The position numbers and the translations under genes are program-made. A stretch of 64,000 nt of DNA, from NCBI RefSeq assembly GCF_003076455.1, contig NZ_CP020918.1, positions 1,488,001 to 1,552,000 on the forward strand, given 5' to 3'. The first letter of the stretch is position 1. The number at the start of each line of letters is the position of its first letter. The stretch is from Flavobacterium faecale (GTDB lineage: Bacteria; Bacteroidota; Bacteroidia; Flavobacteriales; Flavobacteriaceae). The notes beneath the pieces were generated by a model, which was not told where the DNA came from, searched no databases, and saw nothing but the letters and a program-made list of their open reading frames with translations. Of the stretch, positions 26,314 through 35,525 are shown piece after piece.

Positions 26314-27588
26314 TTATTCTGCGACTTCTATTTCTTCTTCGTTTCCTTCCCATTGTCCAACAACAGAAGTTGCAAGAGCATTACCTAGTACATTGGTTGC
26401 ACTTCTAAACATATCGCAAAAGTGATCAATTGGTAATATTAAAGCAATCCCTTCAATAGGAATATCAAACATACCACATGTTGCTGCTACAACAACCAAA
26501 CTAGCTCTTGGTACACCTGCAATTCCTTTACTAGTTAACATTAAAACCAGTAGCATCGTAAGCTCTGTAGTTAAATCAAGGTGAACTCCATAGGCTTGAG
26601 CAATAAATATACTGGCAAAGGTCATGTACATCATACTTCCGTCTAGGTTGAAGGAGTATCCAAGCGGTAACATGAAGGATACGATTTTGTCTTTTACTCC
26701 AAAACGTTCTAATTCTTCTGTTAACTTAGGGAAAACAGCTTCACTACTAGTCGTTCCAAAGGCTATGATTAATGGTGTTACAATTCTCTTCAATAAAACT
26801 GTCATTCGACTTTTCAAAAAGATATATCCAACTGCGATAAGTACCACCCAAAGTGATGCAATACCGATTAGAAATGAACCGAAAAATTTAAAATAAGTAA
26901 TGGCAAGTTCTTGAAAATCTCTTACGGCAAATACTCCAGCAATGGCACCAAATACTCCAATCGGAGCAAAGTTCATTACATAGGTTACCATCTTTAAAAT
27001 AATGTGTGATGTTTTGTCTAAGAAATCTACAACTGGTTTCACATATGTTCCAAGGGAAGCTGCAGCCAAACCAAAGAAGATAGAGAATACAACAATTTGT
27101 AAAATTTCATTGGTTGCCATCGCTTCAAATATACTTTTGGGAACGATGTGCTCAATAAAATTGTCGAATGAAATTGATTTAGAATTTGTAGCCACTTCTG
27201 AAGCGGAGCCTAAGTCTACATTCGAAAGATTCAAGCCAACACCAGGCTTTAAAATATTTACAAAAAATAAACCTATCACTAGAGATATAAATGATGCGGT
27301 GAAGAACCAACCAAGAGCGCGTCCTCCAATACGTCCAACGGCGCTTACATTTCCTAATTTCGCAATTCCAACTACAAGTGTTGTAAATACCAGTGGTGAA
27401 ATAATCATTTGAACCAATCGAATGAAAACCGTTGCTAAGATTTTGATTTTATTGCTAAATTCTAATGCTGTAGCCTCAGAGATATTATTGTGAATTACAA
27501 TTCCTAAAGTGGCTCCTAGAACCATTGCGATAAGAATCTGAGTCGTAAGGTTAGATAGTATTCCTTTTTTTGGTTCTGGTGTATTCAT
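26314..27588 (-). CDS. Dicarboxylate/amino acid:cation symporter (DAACS family)
   Basis: 424 residues with the glutamate/aspartate transporter fold. Signature regions are FIRLVQMIISPLVFTTLVVG, the serine-rich hairpin motif FGTTSSEAVFPKL, MLPLGYSFNLDGSMMYMTF and GIAGVPRASLVV, which form the substrate and sodium or proton sites. Expected to import C4-dicarboxylates, glutamate or aspartate. Monocistronic: its own terminator downstream, and an upstream gap of about 300 bases separates it from accD. Confidence 0.92.
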   Translation of the reverse strand: MNTPEPKKGILSNLTTQILIAMVLGATLGIVIHNNISEATALEFSNKIKILATVFIRLVQMIISPLVFTTLVVGIAKLGNVSAVGRIGGRALGWFFTASFISLVIGLFFVNILKPGVGLNLSNVDLGSASEVATNSKSISFDNFIEHIVPKSIFEAMATNEILQIVVFSIFFGLAAASLGTYVKPVVDFLDKTSHIILKMVTYVMNFAPIGVFGAIAGVFAVRDFQELAITYFKFFGSFLIGIASLWVVLIAVGYIFLKSRMTVLLKRIVTPLIIAFGTTSSEAVFPKLTEELERFGVKDKIVSFMLPLGYSFNLDGSMMYMTFASIFIAQAYGVHLDLTTELTMLLVLMLTSKGIAGVPRASLVVVAATCGMFDIPIEGIALILPIDHFCDMFRSATNVLGNALATSVVGQWEGNEEEIEVAE

Positions 27589-27870
27589 TCGTTTACGTTT
27601 AATTTATTGGAGATGGTATTTTAAAAAACTAATCTGTTTATAAAAAGGATGGTTAAGCCCTCGTATTTATAATCATTAGTCTGTAAATATATAAACTTAT
27701 TTGGGTATAAGGGAATTTTCTCTAGCTAGTTTACGTGTTTTGGTTGTATTTTTTACATTTATGATAATCTTTTTAAGTGTTTTAAAAATTTTAAGGTAAA
27801 GTTCCTTAGAAATGGAAAGTGACATCCTACGTATTGATACCTGCTATATTTGAGAAGGTAGTTTTAAAGC
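27589..27870. other. Intergenic stretch upstream of the symporter
   Basis: About 280 AT-rich bases between the accD terminator and the symporter start. It must contain the symporter promoter, but no TAnnTTTG box was found in the right orientation. No ORF or convincing repeat seen. Confidence 0.4.
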
Positions 27871-27899
27871 AAAAAAAAATCCCGATTGCTCGGGATTTT
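27871..27899 (-). terminator. Terminator of accD
   Basis: Perfect 10-bp inverted repeat AAAATCCCGA / TCGGGATTTT (27876-27885 and 27890-27899, 4-base loop), followed on the minus strand by a T run. Confidence 0.9.
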
Positions 27900-27902
27900 A
27901 AT

Positions 27903-28757
27903 TTATCTTATTTCATTATTCTGAATCAAATCGATGTACAAGTTTATCTTGTCTTTCAGCTCTTTTCTTGCGGTAATAAAATCTAAGAAACCGTGTTCTA
28001 GTAAAAATTCTGAGGTTTGAAAACCTTCTGGTAAATCTTTACCGGTAGTGTCACGTACAACACGCGGGCCTGCAAAACCAATTAAGGCGCCTGGCTCGGC
28101 AATGTTGATGTCTCCTAGCATGGCATATGATGCAGTTGTTCCTCCTGTTGTTGGATCTGTACAAAGAGAGATATAAGGTAGTTTAGCTTCTGCCAATTGT
28201 GCAAGTTTAACAGATGTTTTTGCTAATTGCATTAAAGAATAAGCAGCTTCCATCATACGAGCACCACCTGATTTAGAAATCATCACAAAAGGTAATCTGT
28301 TTTTGATAGCGTGGTCAATTCCTCTTGCGATTTTTTCACCTACTACTGCTCCCATAGATCCACCAATAAAAGCGAAATCCATGCAACATATTACTAATTC
28401 TTTTCCTTTTGATAGTCCAACTCCTGTACGTACGGCATCTTTTAGTTTGGTTTTTTCAGTAACTTGTTTCAAACGGTCTGAATATTTCTTTGTGTCTACA
28501 AAGTTCAAAGGGTCTTTGGAAGTTAGGTTTTTATCCAATTCAACAAATTTGTTGTCATCAAATAAAATTTCAAAATAAGTTGCACTACCTATCCTTACGT
28601 GAAATCCGTCTTCTGGACTTACGAATAGATTACGCTCTAATTCGTCAGCATCGATAATTTTTCCTGTAGGTGATTTGTACCAAAGTCCTTTTGGGACATC
28701 CATTTTGTCCTCGGTAGCAGTAGTGATTCCCTTTTCTTGTCTTTTAAACCAAGCCAT
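27903..28757 (-). CDS. accD: Acetyl-CoA carboxylase carboxyltransferase subunit beta
   Basis: 284 residues of the crotonase-like carboxyltransferase fold: [51 protein letters not shown] and [13 protein letters not shown]. With AccA it transfers CO2 from carboxybiotin to acetyl-CoA, the first committed step of fatty-acid synthesis. The N-terminal zinc ribbon of E. coli AccD appears degenerate: in KSPTGK and VSPEDG the four ligand cysteines are absent. Lies 89 bases after fbaA on the same strand. Confidence 0.95.
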   Translation of the reverse strand: MAWFKRQEKGITTATEDKMDVPKGLWYKSPTGKIIDADELERNLFVSPEDGFHVRIGSATYFEILFDDNKFVELDKNLTSKDPLNFVDTKKYSDRLKQVTEKTKLKDAVRTGVGLSKGKELVICCMDFAFIGGSMGAVVGEKIARGIDHAIKNRLPFVMISKSGGARMMEAAYSLMQLAKTSVKLAQLAEAKLPYISLCTDPTTGGTTASYAMLGDINIAEPGALIGFAGPRVVRDTTGKDLPEGFQTSEFLLEHGFLDFITARKELKDKINLYIDLIQNNEIR

Positions 28758-28793
28758 ATTTTTAAGTTATAGGTTATTGTTGAAAGTTATGAA

Positions 28794-28830
28794 TTATGAG
28801 TTATGAGTTTCTAGAACTCATAACTCATAA
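28794..28830 (-). other. Repeat-built hairpin between fbaA and accD
   Basis: Perfect 16-bp inverted repeat (TTATGAGTTATGAGTT and its complement; arms 28794-28809 and 28815-28830, 5-base loop). Each arm is a tandem of the unit TTATGAG, and further copies of AACTCATAA and GAATTATGAG flank it. No T run follows, so partial attenuation or mRNA processing is more likely than full termination. Confidence 0.65.
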
Positions 28831-28846
28831 CTTTTAACTCATAACT

Positions 28847-29914
28847 TTATAGTGTATTCACGTTGTTTAAGTCAGCAAATGCTTGCTCAAGTCTTGTGTT
28901 GAATGTAACTTCACTTTCACGTACCCATCTTCTTGGGTCATAGAATTTTTTGTTTGGTACATCAGCGCCTTCTGGGTTACCAATTTGAGTTTTCAAATAG
29001 TCAATGTTTTTAACCATATAGTCACGGATACCTTCTGTGTAAGCAAATTGCAAGTCAGTATCAATGTTCATTTTGATTACACCGTAGCTAATTCCTTCTC
29101 TGATTTCTTCAAGAGTAGATCCTGATCCACCGTGGAAAACGAAGTCAACTGGATTGTTTCCTGTGTTGAATTTCTTTTGTACAAATTCTTGAGAATTTAA
29201 AAGAATTTTTGGAGTCAATTTTACATTCCCTGGTTTGTAAACACCGTGAACGTTTCCAAAAGCTGCTGCAATGGTAAACTTAGGACTTACTTTAGATAAT
29301 TCTTCGTAAGCATAAGCTACTTCTTCAGGTTGTGTATATAATTTTGAGCTATCAACATCAGAGTTGTCAACACCATCTTCTTCACCACCAGTGATTCCAA
29401 GTTCGATCTCTAATGTCATTCCCATTTTACTCATACGAGCTAGGTAACCTTTACAGATTTCAATGTTTTCTTCGATTGGCTCTTCAGATAAGTCAATCAT
29501 GTGAGAGCTGAACAATGGTTTTCCGGTAGCTGCAAAATGTTCTTCAGATGCATCTAATAATCCGTCGATCCAAGGCAATAATTTTTTCGCACAGTGGTCA
29601 GTATGTAAAATTACAGTTGCTCCGTAAGCTTCTGCAAGTGCATGAATGTGCTTTGCACCAGCGATACCACCAGCAATAGCTGCTTTTTCACCAGCATTTG
29701 ATAATCCTTTTCCAGCGTTGAATTGAGCTCCACCGTTTGAAAATTGAATAATTACTGGAGCATTTAATTTTGCTGCCGTTTCTAGAACTCCGTTGATAGT
29801 ACTTGAACCTGTTACGTTTACCGCAGGAAGTGCAAATCCTTTTTCTTTTGCATAGTTGAAAATTTCTTGAACTTGATCTCCTGTAGCTACGCCGGGTTTG
29901 ATGTTGTGTGCCAT
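28847..29914 (-). CDS. fbaA: Class II fructose-bisphosphate aldolase
   Basis: 355 residues of the zinc-dependent aldolase: VIIQFSNGGAQFNAGKG, the zinc site HTDHCAKKLLPWID, LEIELGITGGEEDGVDN, ANVHGVYKPG-like FGNVHGVYKPGNVKL, and VFHGGSGSTLEEI with MNIDTDLQ. It cleaves fructose-1,6-bisphosphate to DHAP and G3P in glycolysis and gluconeogenesis. A -7 box lies at 29957-29964, about 43 bases before the start. Confidence 0.97.
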   Translation of the reverse strand: MAHNIKPGVATGDQVQEIFNYAKEKGFALPAVNVTGSSTINGVLETAAKLNAPVIIQFSNGGAQFNAGKGLSNAGEKAAIAGGIAGAKHIHALAEAYGATVILHTDHCAKKLLPWIDGLLDASEEHFAATGKPLFSSHMIDLSEEPIEENIEICKGYLARMSKMGMTLEIELGITGGEEDGVDNSDVDSSKLYTQPEEVAYAYEELSKVSPKFTIAAAFGNVHGVYKPGNVKLTPKILLNSQEFVQKKFNTGNNPVDFVFHGGSGSTLEEIREGISYGVIKMNIDTDLQFAYTEGIRDYMVKNIDYLKTQIGNPEGADVPNKKFYDPRRWVRESEVTFNTRLEQAFADLNNVNTL

Positions 29915-29956
29915 TTTTAAATTTTTTTAGTTATTCTAGTTTTTAGTTTAAGTTTG

Positions 29957-29964
29957 CAAAAATA
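29957..29964 (-). promoter_or_regulatory. -7 promoter box of fbaA (TATTTTTG)
   Basis: Minus-strand TATTTTTG, a TAnnTTTG match about 43 bases upstream of the fbaA start, just beyond the tamL stop. Confidence 0.5.
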
Positions 29965-29978
29965 AGAATTAAATAGCA

Positions 29979-32534
29979 TTAGAACGGGTAATTAATCCCA
30001 AAATTTACTACTGACTTGGAAATATTAAGTTCTTTAAACCATTTTTCGCCTGAATCTTTTGCTGGATTGAAGGTTTTAAAACCAAAATCAAATCGAACAA
30101 TAAAGAAGCTCAAATCGTATCGCAATCCGAATCCTGTTCCTAATGCCATGTTTTGCAGGCTCTTTATATTCTCAAATTTATATTTAGGATCGGTCACGTT
30201 GTCAAGTACATTCCAAATGTTTCCTGCATCTGCGAATAAGGCCCCTTTTAACTGACCTAATATTTTAAATCTAAATTCGGCACTTAGAGCAATTTTCATG
30301 TTCGCTTCATTAAAGTCATTTGTTCCTCCGCTACTTCCTGGACCTAGGCTATATGGTTGCCAAGCTCTATTGTCATTTGATCCTCCAGCAAAGTAACTTC
30401 GTGAAAACGGAATGTTTTTAGAGTTTCCAAACGGAATAGCTATTCCGAAAAAGGAGCGAACTGCTATCACTTTTTCTTTTGTAAGGTCCCAATGCTTAAT
30501 ATAATCAAACTCCGATTTTATATATTCTGAATATTCAAGATTGAATAATTCATAGTTGCCATTAGAATTGGTGGCCAAACCTGATGTCTTAGAAATCAAA
30601 GACAATAAGGAGCCCGCCGACTCTATTTTTGATTTAAATAAATAAAAGGTATTGTCTTGTAAATCAGTTTTTGTGGTCTTAGTAAATGTAAAACTAGTAG
30701 CTAGAATAAACGAGTTCTCGGTTAATCGCACGCGTCGTTCTTCAATACTTTTGACCGACTTATAATCATCATCTGCTGCGGTTAAGCTGGTATTGTCATT
30801 GATTACGTCAGAAGTAAAACCCGAAGTTCCGTTTTGAATTATTAAATTCCCATCTGTATCAAAGTTCGTGGGGTCTACACTATAGGTTTTTCCAAGAGTA
30901 TTTAAGGCATTGTATGAAGAGCCATAGACATTAAAATAATTATCTGGATTTAGATTTCGAACAAACTGCGCATTAAATAAATCAAATCGAGCTGTATAAT
31001 TTTTTTTAGGTGTCCAGTTATAAGCAAATGCACTTGTAAAATTTTCCTTGTCAAGTCCAATATTAGTTTGTCTCGAGAAACCAATCGCTATCAAAGTAGA
31101 TGGAATCATACTTTTTGGAATAATTTTTTCTGTTCCAAAGGGTAGAAAAATCCTCGGAAAGTTCAATTTAAAATCCAAACCGTACTCTGATACGTTGAAG
31201 AATTGGTTCTTGGGATTGGCCAAATCTTTAGACGATCCTAGGTTAGCTCTCGCTGAGATCTCTAATGTTTCAGCACCTTTAAAAAGGTTTCGTATCGAAA
31301 GTGTAGGACTAAAAGCTATTCCAATATCTTGTATGTTCGAGTGTGTAACGTCTGCAGAGGCACCGAAACTGTACTTTTTTCTTGGAGTTAAATAAATTTT
31401 GGCAATCAAAGAACTGTACGTCGTGTCTCTTTTGTCAATTTCATATTGAACAATCGGATAATTAAACACCTTTAAGTTGCTTAAGTACCGTGTTGTTAAT
31501 ACCGTTTTGTTGTCGGCAAAATAAGAACCTTTACTTATAAAAATAGCATCGGTTATTGCATGGGGTTTGTATTGCAACTTTTCATGGCTATACAAGTTGA
31601 AGTTTTTGTATTGAACGCTATCTTTTATTGGCTTAGCATTGTTGTTGGCCGTGTAATCTGTGTACACGTTTACGTCGCTTATTTTGAAACGTTTAAATGG
31701 TTCTGTTCTTGTTGAATCTTTATCTTGGTACGAATAATTATTGATAATGAGGTCAACATTTGCTTTATCCTTTTTTTGGATAGTATCAATGTTGTAACTC
31801 ATATAGGTTGGTTGAAAATAGTAGATACCGTTGTTTCTAAACAAGTTTGTAACGCGCACTTTTTCTTCTTCGAAATTTTCAGTTTTAAATTGTTTTCCAG
31901 TTTTCAATAAACTTAATGCTTTCGAAGCTTCGTACAAAGAGTCTAAAACAGGAGTAGTAATTGCTGTCTTGATGGTGTCCAAAATGTAAGGATTACCAGT
32001 GGTTATGGTATAGCGGATTTGCCCTTTTTTAGATTTTAAACTGTCCAATTTATACTCGGCGTCGACATTAAAATAACCATTGTTAAAGTAATAGTATTTT
32101 AATCTAGACACTGATTTAGCACTCTTTACGGTGTCAATAATTACTGGAGGTTCCCCAGTTTTTTTTAAAAAGTCATGAATACCATGGTACCAAAAAGATT
32201 TTCCAAGGCGATTGACTTGCTTGGCTGATAACCATTTTGATTTTCGAGCAAATTTTCCAGGATCTGCTGTAAATTTGGCTTGATAGGTGGAGTCTGGGTT
32301 TAGGTTTGCTAAGTTGTAGAGATTCAAACGCAAAGGGTATCCTAATAGTTTACCATTCGGTTTTTGATACAGTTGGTTGGTCACGTTTTCCTCTGAAGTA
32401 CTTTTTCCGTTTACCAATATTTTATTTTTAGTAAGTAGGCGTTTTCCATCTGGAACTCTTTTTTCAGCGTTGCAGGCAGCAATTACTATTCCTATTAGAA
32501 ATATAAATGATATTTTTGTAAAAAGTTTTTTCAA
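29979..32534 (-). CDS. tamL: Translocation and assembly module lipoprotein TamL (BamA/TamA superfamily)
   Basis: About 851 residues from a TTG start at 32534 (reading LKKLFTKISFIFLIGIVIAAC), giving a lipoprotein signal with lipobox IVIAAC. Periplasmic POTRA-like repeats follow and then a C-terminal 16-strand surface-antigen barrel with GGSNDNRAWQPYSLGPG and KIALSAEFRFKILGQLKGALFADAGNIW. The lineage-specific TamL partners TamB in outer-membrane biogenesis. An upstream ATG at 32594 would put 20 non-signal residues first and lies upstream of a -7 box at 32555-32562, so TTG is preferred. Confidence 0.9.
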   Translation of the reverse strand: MKKLFTKISFIFLIGIVIAACNAEKRVPDGKRLLTKNKILVNGKSTSEENVTNQLYQKPNGKLLGYPLRLNLYNLANLNPDSTYQAKFTADPGKFARKSKWLSAKQVNRLGKSFWYHGIHDFLKKTGEPPVIIDTVKSAKSVSRLKYYYFNNGYFNVDAEYKLDSLKSKKGQIRYTITTGNPYILDTIKTAITTPVLDSLYEASKALSLLKTGKQFKTENFEEEKVRVTNLFRNNGIYYFQPTYMSYNIDTIQKKDKANVDLIINNYSYQDKDSTRTEPFKRFKISDVNVYTDYTANNNAKPIKDSVQYKNFNLYSHEKLQYKPHAITDAIFISKGSYFADNKTVLTTRYLSNLKVFNYPIVQYEIDKRDTTYSSLIAKIYLTPRKKYSFGASADVTHSNIQDIGIAFSPTLSIRNLFKGAETLEISARANLGSSKDLANPKNQFFNVSEYGLDFKLNFPRIFLPFGTEKIIPKSMIPSTLIAIGFSRQTNIGLDKENFTSAFAYNWTPKKNYTARFDLFNAQFVRNLNPDNYFNVYGSSYNALNTLGKTYSVDPTNFDTDGNLIIQNGTSGFTSDVINDNTSLTAADDDYKSVKSIEERRVRLTENSFILATSFTFTKTTKTDLQDNTFYLFKSKIESAGSLLSLISKTSGLATNSNGNYELFNLEYSEYIKSEFDYIKHWDLTKEKVIAVRSFFGIAIPFGNSKNIPFSRSYFAGGSNDNRAWQPYSLGPGSSGGTNDFNEANMKIALSAEFRFKILGQLKGALFADAGNIWNVLDNVTDPKYKFENIKSLQNMALGTGFGLRYDLSFFIVRFDFGFKTFNPAKDSGEKWFKELNISKSVVNFGINYPF

Positions 32535-32554
32535 GTGTTCTAAAATATTTAATT

Positions 32555-32562
32555 CAAAAGTA
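32555..32562 (-). promoter_or_regulatory. -7 promoter box of tamL (TACTTTTG)
   Basis: Minus-strand TACTTTTG fits TAnnTTTG and sits about 20 bases upstream of the TTG start at 32534, inside the only 37-base gap between tamL and the divergent methyltransferase gene. A TTG 24 bases further upstream (32587-32589) is slightly beyond ideal spacing. Confidence 0.55.
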
Positions 32563-32571
32563 CATATTTTT

Positions 32572-33300
32572 ATGGTTAGTAAAAACCAAATCAAACTTAT
32601 AACAAGTTTACAACAGAAAAAGTATCGAATTGCTCAAAAAATGTTTTTTGCAGAGGGTATAAAAGGCATTCAAGAATTGCTGAACTCCAATTTCGAACTA
32701 ATTCATTTATATACTACCAAAAACGATTTTCCAGAAGTAGCTGCTAGCCACAAAACGATTACGCAAGAAGCAGACCTCAAGAAAATTTCTGCTTTATCTA
32801 CACCCAATTCTTGTTTGGCATTATTTAAAATCCCAGTCGAGAAACCAATTAATGATACGGGACTTGTTCTAGCGCTCGATTCTATACGTGATCCTGGGAA
32901 CATGGGGACGATATTGCGCCTTTGCGATTGGTTTGGTGTTAAACAATTATTGTGTACCGCAGAAACGGTAGACATTTACAACCCAAAGGTAGTGCAGGCG
33001 ACGATGGGATCTATTTCGAGGGTGAACGTTAATTATATTGATCTTGAACACTATTTGAAGGCAACTACCAAAAAGGTGTACGGTACTTTTATGGATAGCA
33101 CAAATATTTACAAAACAGAACTTTTGCAAGACGGCATTATTGTCATGGGTAATGAGGCCAATGGAATTTCGCCAGAAATCGAAAAGCTAATCACCGATCG
33201 AATTACAATTCCGCGTTTTGGAGCCTTACAGCAAACAGAAAGTTTAAATGTAGCTACCGCAACAGCGATTATTTTGAGTGAATTCCGTAGAGGAATTTAG
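32572..33300 (+). CDS. TrmH/SpoU family RNA methyltransferase
   Basis: 242 residues from MVSKNQIKLITSLQQKKY; an in-frame upstream ATG at 32377 lies inside tamL and is rejected. SPOUT methyltransferase motifs: ALDSIRDPGNMGTILRLCDW, VVQATMGSISRV, GNEANGISPEI and PRFGALQQTESLNVATATAI. The knotted domain methylates ribose 2'-OH in rRNA or tRNA; the target base cannot be told. An N-terminal substrate-binding domain is present. Confidence 0.93.
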   Translation: MVSKNQIKLITSLQQKKYRIAQKMFFAEGIKGIQELLNSNFELIHLYTTKNDFPEVAASHKTITQEADLKKISALSTPNSCLALFKIPVEKPINDTGLVLALDSIRDPGNMGTILRLCDWFGVKQLLCTAETVDIYNPKVVQATMGSISRVNVNYIDLEHYLKATTKKVYGTFMDSTNIYKTELLQDGIIVMGNEANGISPEIEKLITDRITIPRFGALQQTESLNVATATAIILSEFRRGI

Positions 33301-33304
33301 AAAT

Positions 33305-34015
33305 TTAATGAAAGGTGAAGTTGATTAATATGGCACGATTCTTCATCGAATCAATATTGCTAGTCCAAGGGCTGCTTGGATCGTTGTCTCGAATAAGTTC
33401 ATCCTTCAATCCAAAAAGTCCTCTTATGGAAGGGGAGAATATGAAATATTGAGAGAAAATATCGATTCCAAAGCCCAGTTCGTAATTTGAAGTCCAAGGT
33501 TTTACTCTGAACTTTTGCTCTTTATTATCGTCTTTTGACTTTGAATTACTAGATAAATTCAAAGTTGAAGAGATTCCTCCAACCAAATAAGGTCTAATGT
33601 TTCCAGTTCGAACAGCAGAAAATTTTAGCAATAACGGAAAATGGATGTAAGTACTACTTACTTCTCTTAACCGTTCGGCCTCATTTGTAAATCCTGGAAA
33701 GGAAAGATCGCGCTTTGCATAATATAGTCCAGGCTCAAAACGGAGGTTGATGTGTTCATGCAGTTTTAAGTCACCTACGATACCTACATTAAATCCAGTA
33801 GTTTTTTTAACAATAATATCTACAGGTTGAGCCTCTTTATAATCAATTTTAAAATCAAAAGAATTGAATCCAAGATAGTATCCAAAATACACTCTCTGTT
33901 TTTGAAAGTTTTCTAAATGAATAATAGGGTCTTTCCCAAACATGTTTGTTCCTGCTTGCGCAATGCCATCAAGTGGTAAAGAAAGAAGTATAAGGAGTGC
34001 CACTATTTTTTTCAT
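33305..34015 (-). CDS. porT: Type IX secretion system outer-membrane protein PorT/SprT
   Basis: 236 residues from MKKIVALLILLSLPLDGIAQAG, a clear signal peptide; upstream ORF residues lie within ubiE. The mature part is an eight-stranded-type barrel (YFGYYLGFNSFDFKID, RFEPGLYYAKRDLSF, FPLLLKFSAVR, YLVGGISSTLNLSSN). Assignment to PorT/SprT rests on this pattern and on the flavobacterial linkage to ubiE. PorT is needed for gliding and for secretion of C-terminal-domain proteins such as the beta-helix protein at 55269-57404. Confidence 0.85.
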   Translation of the reverse strand: MKKIVALLILLSLPLDGIAQAGTNMFGKDPIIHLENFQKQRVYFGYYLGFNSFDFKIDYKEAQPVDIIVKKTTGFNVGIVGDLKLHEHINLRFEPGLYYAKRDLSFPGFTNEAERLREVSSTYIHFPLLLKFSAVRTGNIRPYLVGGISSTLNLSSNSKSKDDNKEQKFRVKPWTSNYELGFGIDIFSQYFIFSPSIRGLFGLKDELIRDNDPSSPWTSNIDSMKNRAILINFTFH

Positions 34016-34040
34016 ATGTATGCTTGCTGTAAAATCAGTA

Positions 34041-34772
34041 TTATTTTTTTGACGCTGAGTAAATGGTTGCAACACCAAATGTTTGTGGCATTGCTTTCAC
34101 CTCTATAAACCCAATTTTTCTCAAAATATTGTTTAATGCTTCGCCATAAGGAAATTGAGCAGCCGATTCTGATAAGTATCCGTAGGCTACATTGTCTTTT
34201 GAAAACAATTTTCCAATCATAGGAAGAATGTTTCTACTATAAAAATTGTATCCTTGTTTGTAAGGAGTTTTATCGGGTACAGATGTTTCTAAAATAACAA
34301 ATACGCCATTTGGTTTTAATACTCTTAAAATTTCTGACAATCCTTTTTCAAGATGTTCAAAATTTCTAACACCAAAAGCTACTGTTATAGCGTCAAAAAA
34401 GTTGTCTTCAAAAGGCATGTTTTCAGAGTCAGCCAAAACCATTTCAATTGTTTTAGAAAGGTTTTTTGCAGCAATTTTCTTTTCACCCACTTCTAGCATA
34501 CCTGCAGAGATATCAAGTCCTATAATTTTCTCTGCTTTGGTTTGAGCCATCAAAATAGCCAAATCACCTGTTCCTGTAGCAATATCTAGGATGGTCTTTG
34601 GGTTCGAATTGCGTACTATCTCGAGTACTTTTTTTCGCCATTTGACATCAATCCCAAAAGAAATGACACGGTTTAGATTGTCATAATTTCCAGAGATGGT
34701 ATCAAACATTTGTGCAACTTGTTCTTTTTTGCTTAAATCAGAATCTTTATATGGAGTGATGTTTTTTGACAT
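34041..34772 (-). CDS. ubiE: Demethylmenaquinone methyltransferase
   Basis: 243 residues from [19 protein letters not shown]. Class I SAM-dependent methyltransferase with [24 protein letters not shown] motif [36 protein letters not shown] and [14 protein letters not shown], all typical of UbiE/MenG. It methylates demethylmenaquinone, the quinone of these aerobes. Directly upstream of porT; a -7 box TATATTTG lies at 34792-34799. Confidence 0.96.
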   Translation of the reverse strand: MSKNITPYKDSDLSKKEQVAQMFDTISGNYDNLNRVISFGIDVKWRKKVLEIVRNSNPKTILDIATGTGDLAILMAQTKAEKIIGLDISAGMLEVGEKKIAAKNLSKTIEMVLADSENMPFEDNFFDAITVAFGVRNFEHLEKGLSEILRVLKPNGVFVILETSVPDKTPYKQGYNFYSRNILPMIGKLFSKDNVAYGYLSESAAQFPYGEALNNILRKIGFIEVKAMPQTFGVATIYSASKK

Positions 34773-34791
34773 TTCGGTTTTAATTTTCCAC

Positions 34792-34799
34792 AAATATAA
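34792..34799 (-). promoter_or_regulatory. -7 promoter box of ubiE-porT (TATATTTG)
   Basis: Minus-strand TATATTTG, about 19 bases upstream of the chosen ubiE start. Confidence 0.5.
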
Positions 34800-35153
34800 T
34801 ACAATCTAATTTGAACTTTAATTCAAAAATTAAATCCCTTCTATAAAATAGTAGATTACTGTTTTTATTCGAAATAAAGAAGAGTGTGAGGTAGTGCGAA
34901 AACTGTTAAAAAAGAATGCTTTTAATAACTAAAGTTTTGTTTGCTGACGTATTAGTGAAACTGTTTAGAAATTCGTTAATTTTTCGATATTCTCAGCAAT
35001 AGTAAGGCTTAAGCGGTTTTAAGAAGGTTTTTCCGTAGTACAATACAAACAAAAAACAGTGAAAAATATTTAAAATATCACTAAAAGTGGGTATTGTGCA
35101 CAAGGTATTAAAAGTCGAATTTTACATTATAAATAATAAAATATTTATTTACA
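34800..35153. other. Intergenic stretch between ubiE and a small membrane-protein gene
   Basis: About 350 AT-rich bases. Apart from the ubiE promoter at its left edge, no ORF, RNA gene or clear promoter for the rightward gene was seen. Confidence 0.4.
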
Positions 35154-35471
35154 ATGATTTTTAAGGAACTGACGGGTCAAATCAAATGGATAATTTTTGC
35201 GGTAGTTATCTCGTTTGTTCTGGTGGTTTTTTTTGACGGTGCTGCTTTAAAAGGCAGTAGTTTGTTTATAACGCAAAATACGTTCTTAGGATTAAATTTG
35301 TTTTTGGAAATTTTAATTTTCTTTGTCTTTAGTACCTTCGTGGTATTTGGTATTAAGGGCTACTTTGAGATGTACTCTCAAAAAACCTCAAACGTTATCA
35401 TCTTCTTAACTGGAGCTATGTTAACTTTTGTTATTTTTATATTAAGTTGTCAAATTCTACTTCAAGAGTAG
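35154..35471 (+). CDS. Small membrane protein, unrecognised
   Basis: 105 residues with three hydrophobic helices: IKWIIFAVVISFVLVVFF (about 10-27), NLFLEILIFFVFSTFVVFGI and VIIFLTGAMLTFVIFILSC. No signature recognised. It stands alone and ends just before the shared terminator with folA. Confidence 0.7.
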   Translation: MIFKELTGQIKWIIFAVVISFVLVVFFDGAALKGSSLFITQNTFLGLNLFLEILIFFVFSTFVVFGIKGYFEMYSQKTSNVIIFLTGAMLTFVIFILSCQILLQE

Positions 35472-35499
35472 ATCTGTTATCCTAAGTCATTGTAAAAAG

Positions 35500-35525
35500 A
35501 ACACCCCTTCTAGGGGTGTTTTTAT
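35500..35525. terminator. Bidirectional terminator between small membrane gene and folA
   Basis: Perfect 8-bp inverted repeat AACACCCC / GGGGTGTT (35500-35507 and 35513-35520), flanked by A-rich and T-rich runs; serves the convergent genes. Confidence 0.85.

Noticed and set aside
32377..32571. N-terminal extension of the RNA methyltransferase from ATG 32377
   Set aside because: The extension lies inside tamL on the opposite strand, and the downstream ATG at 32572 gives the normal family N-terminus.
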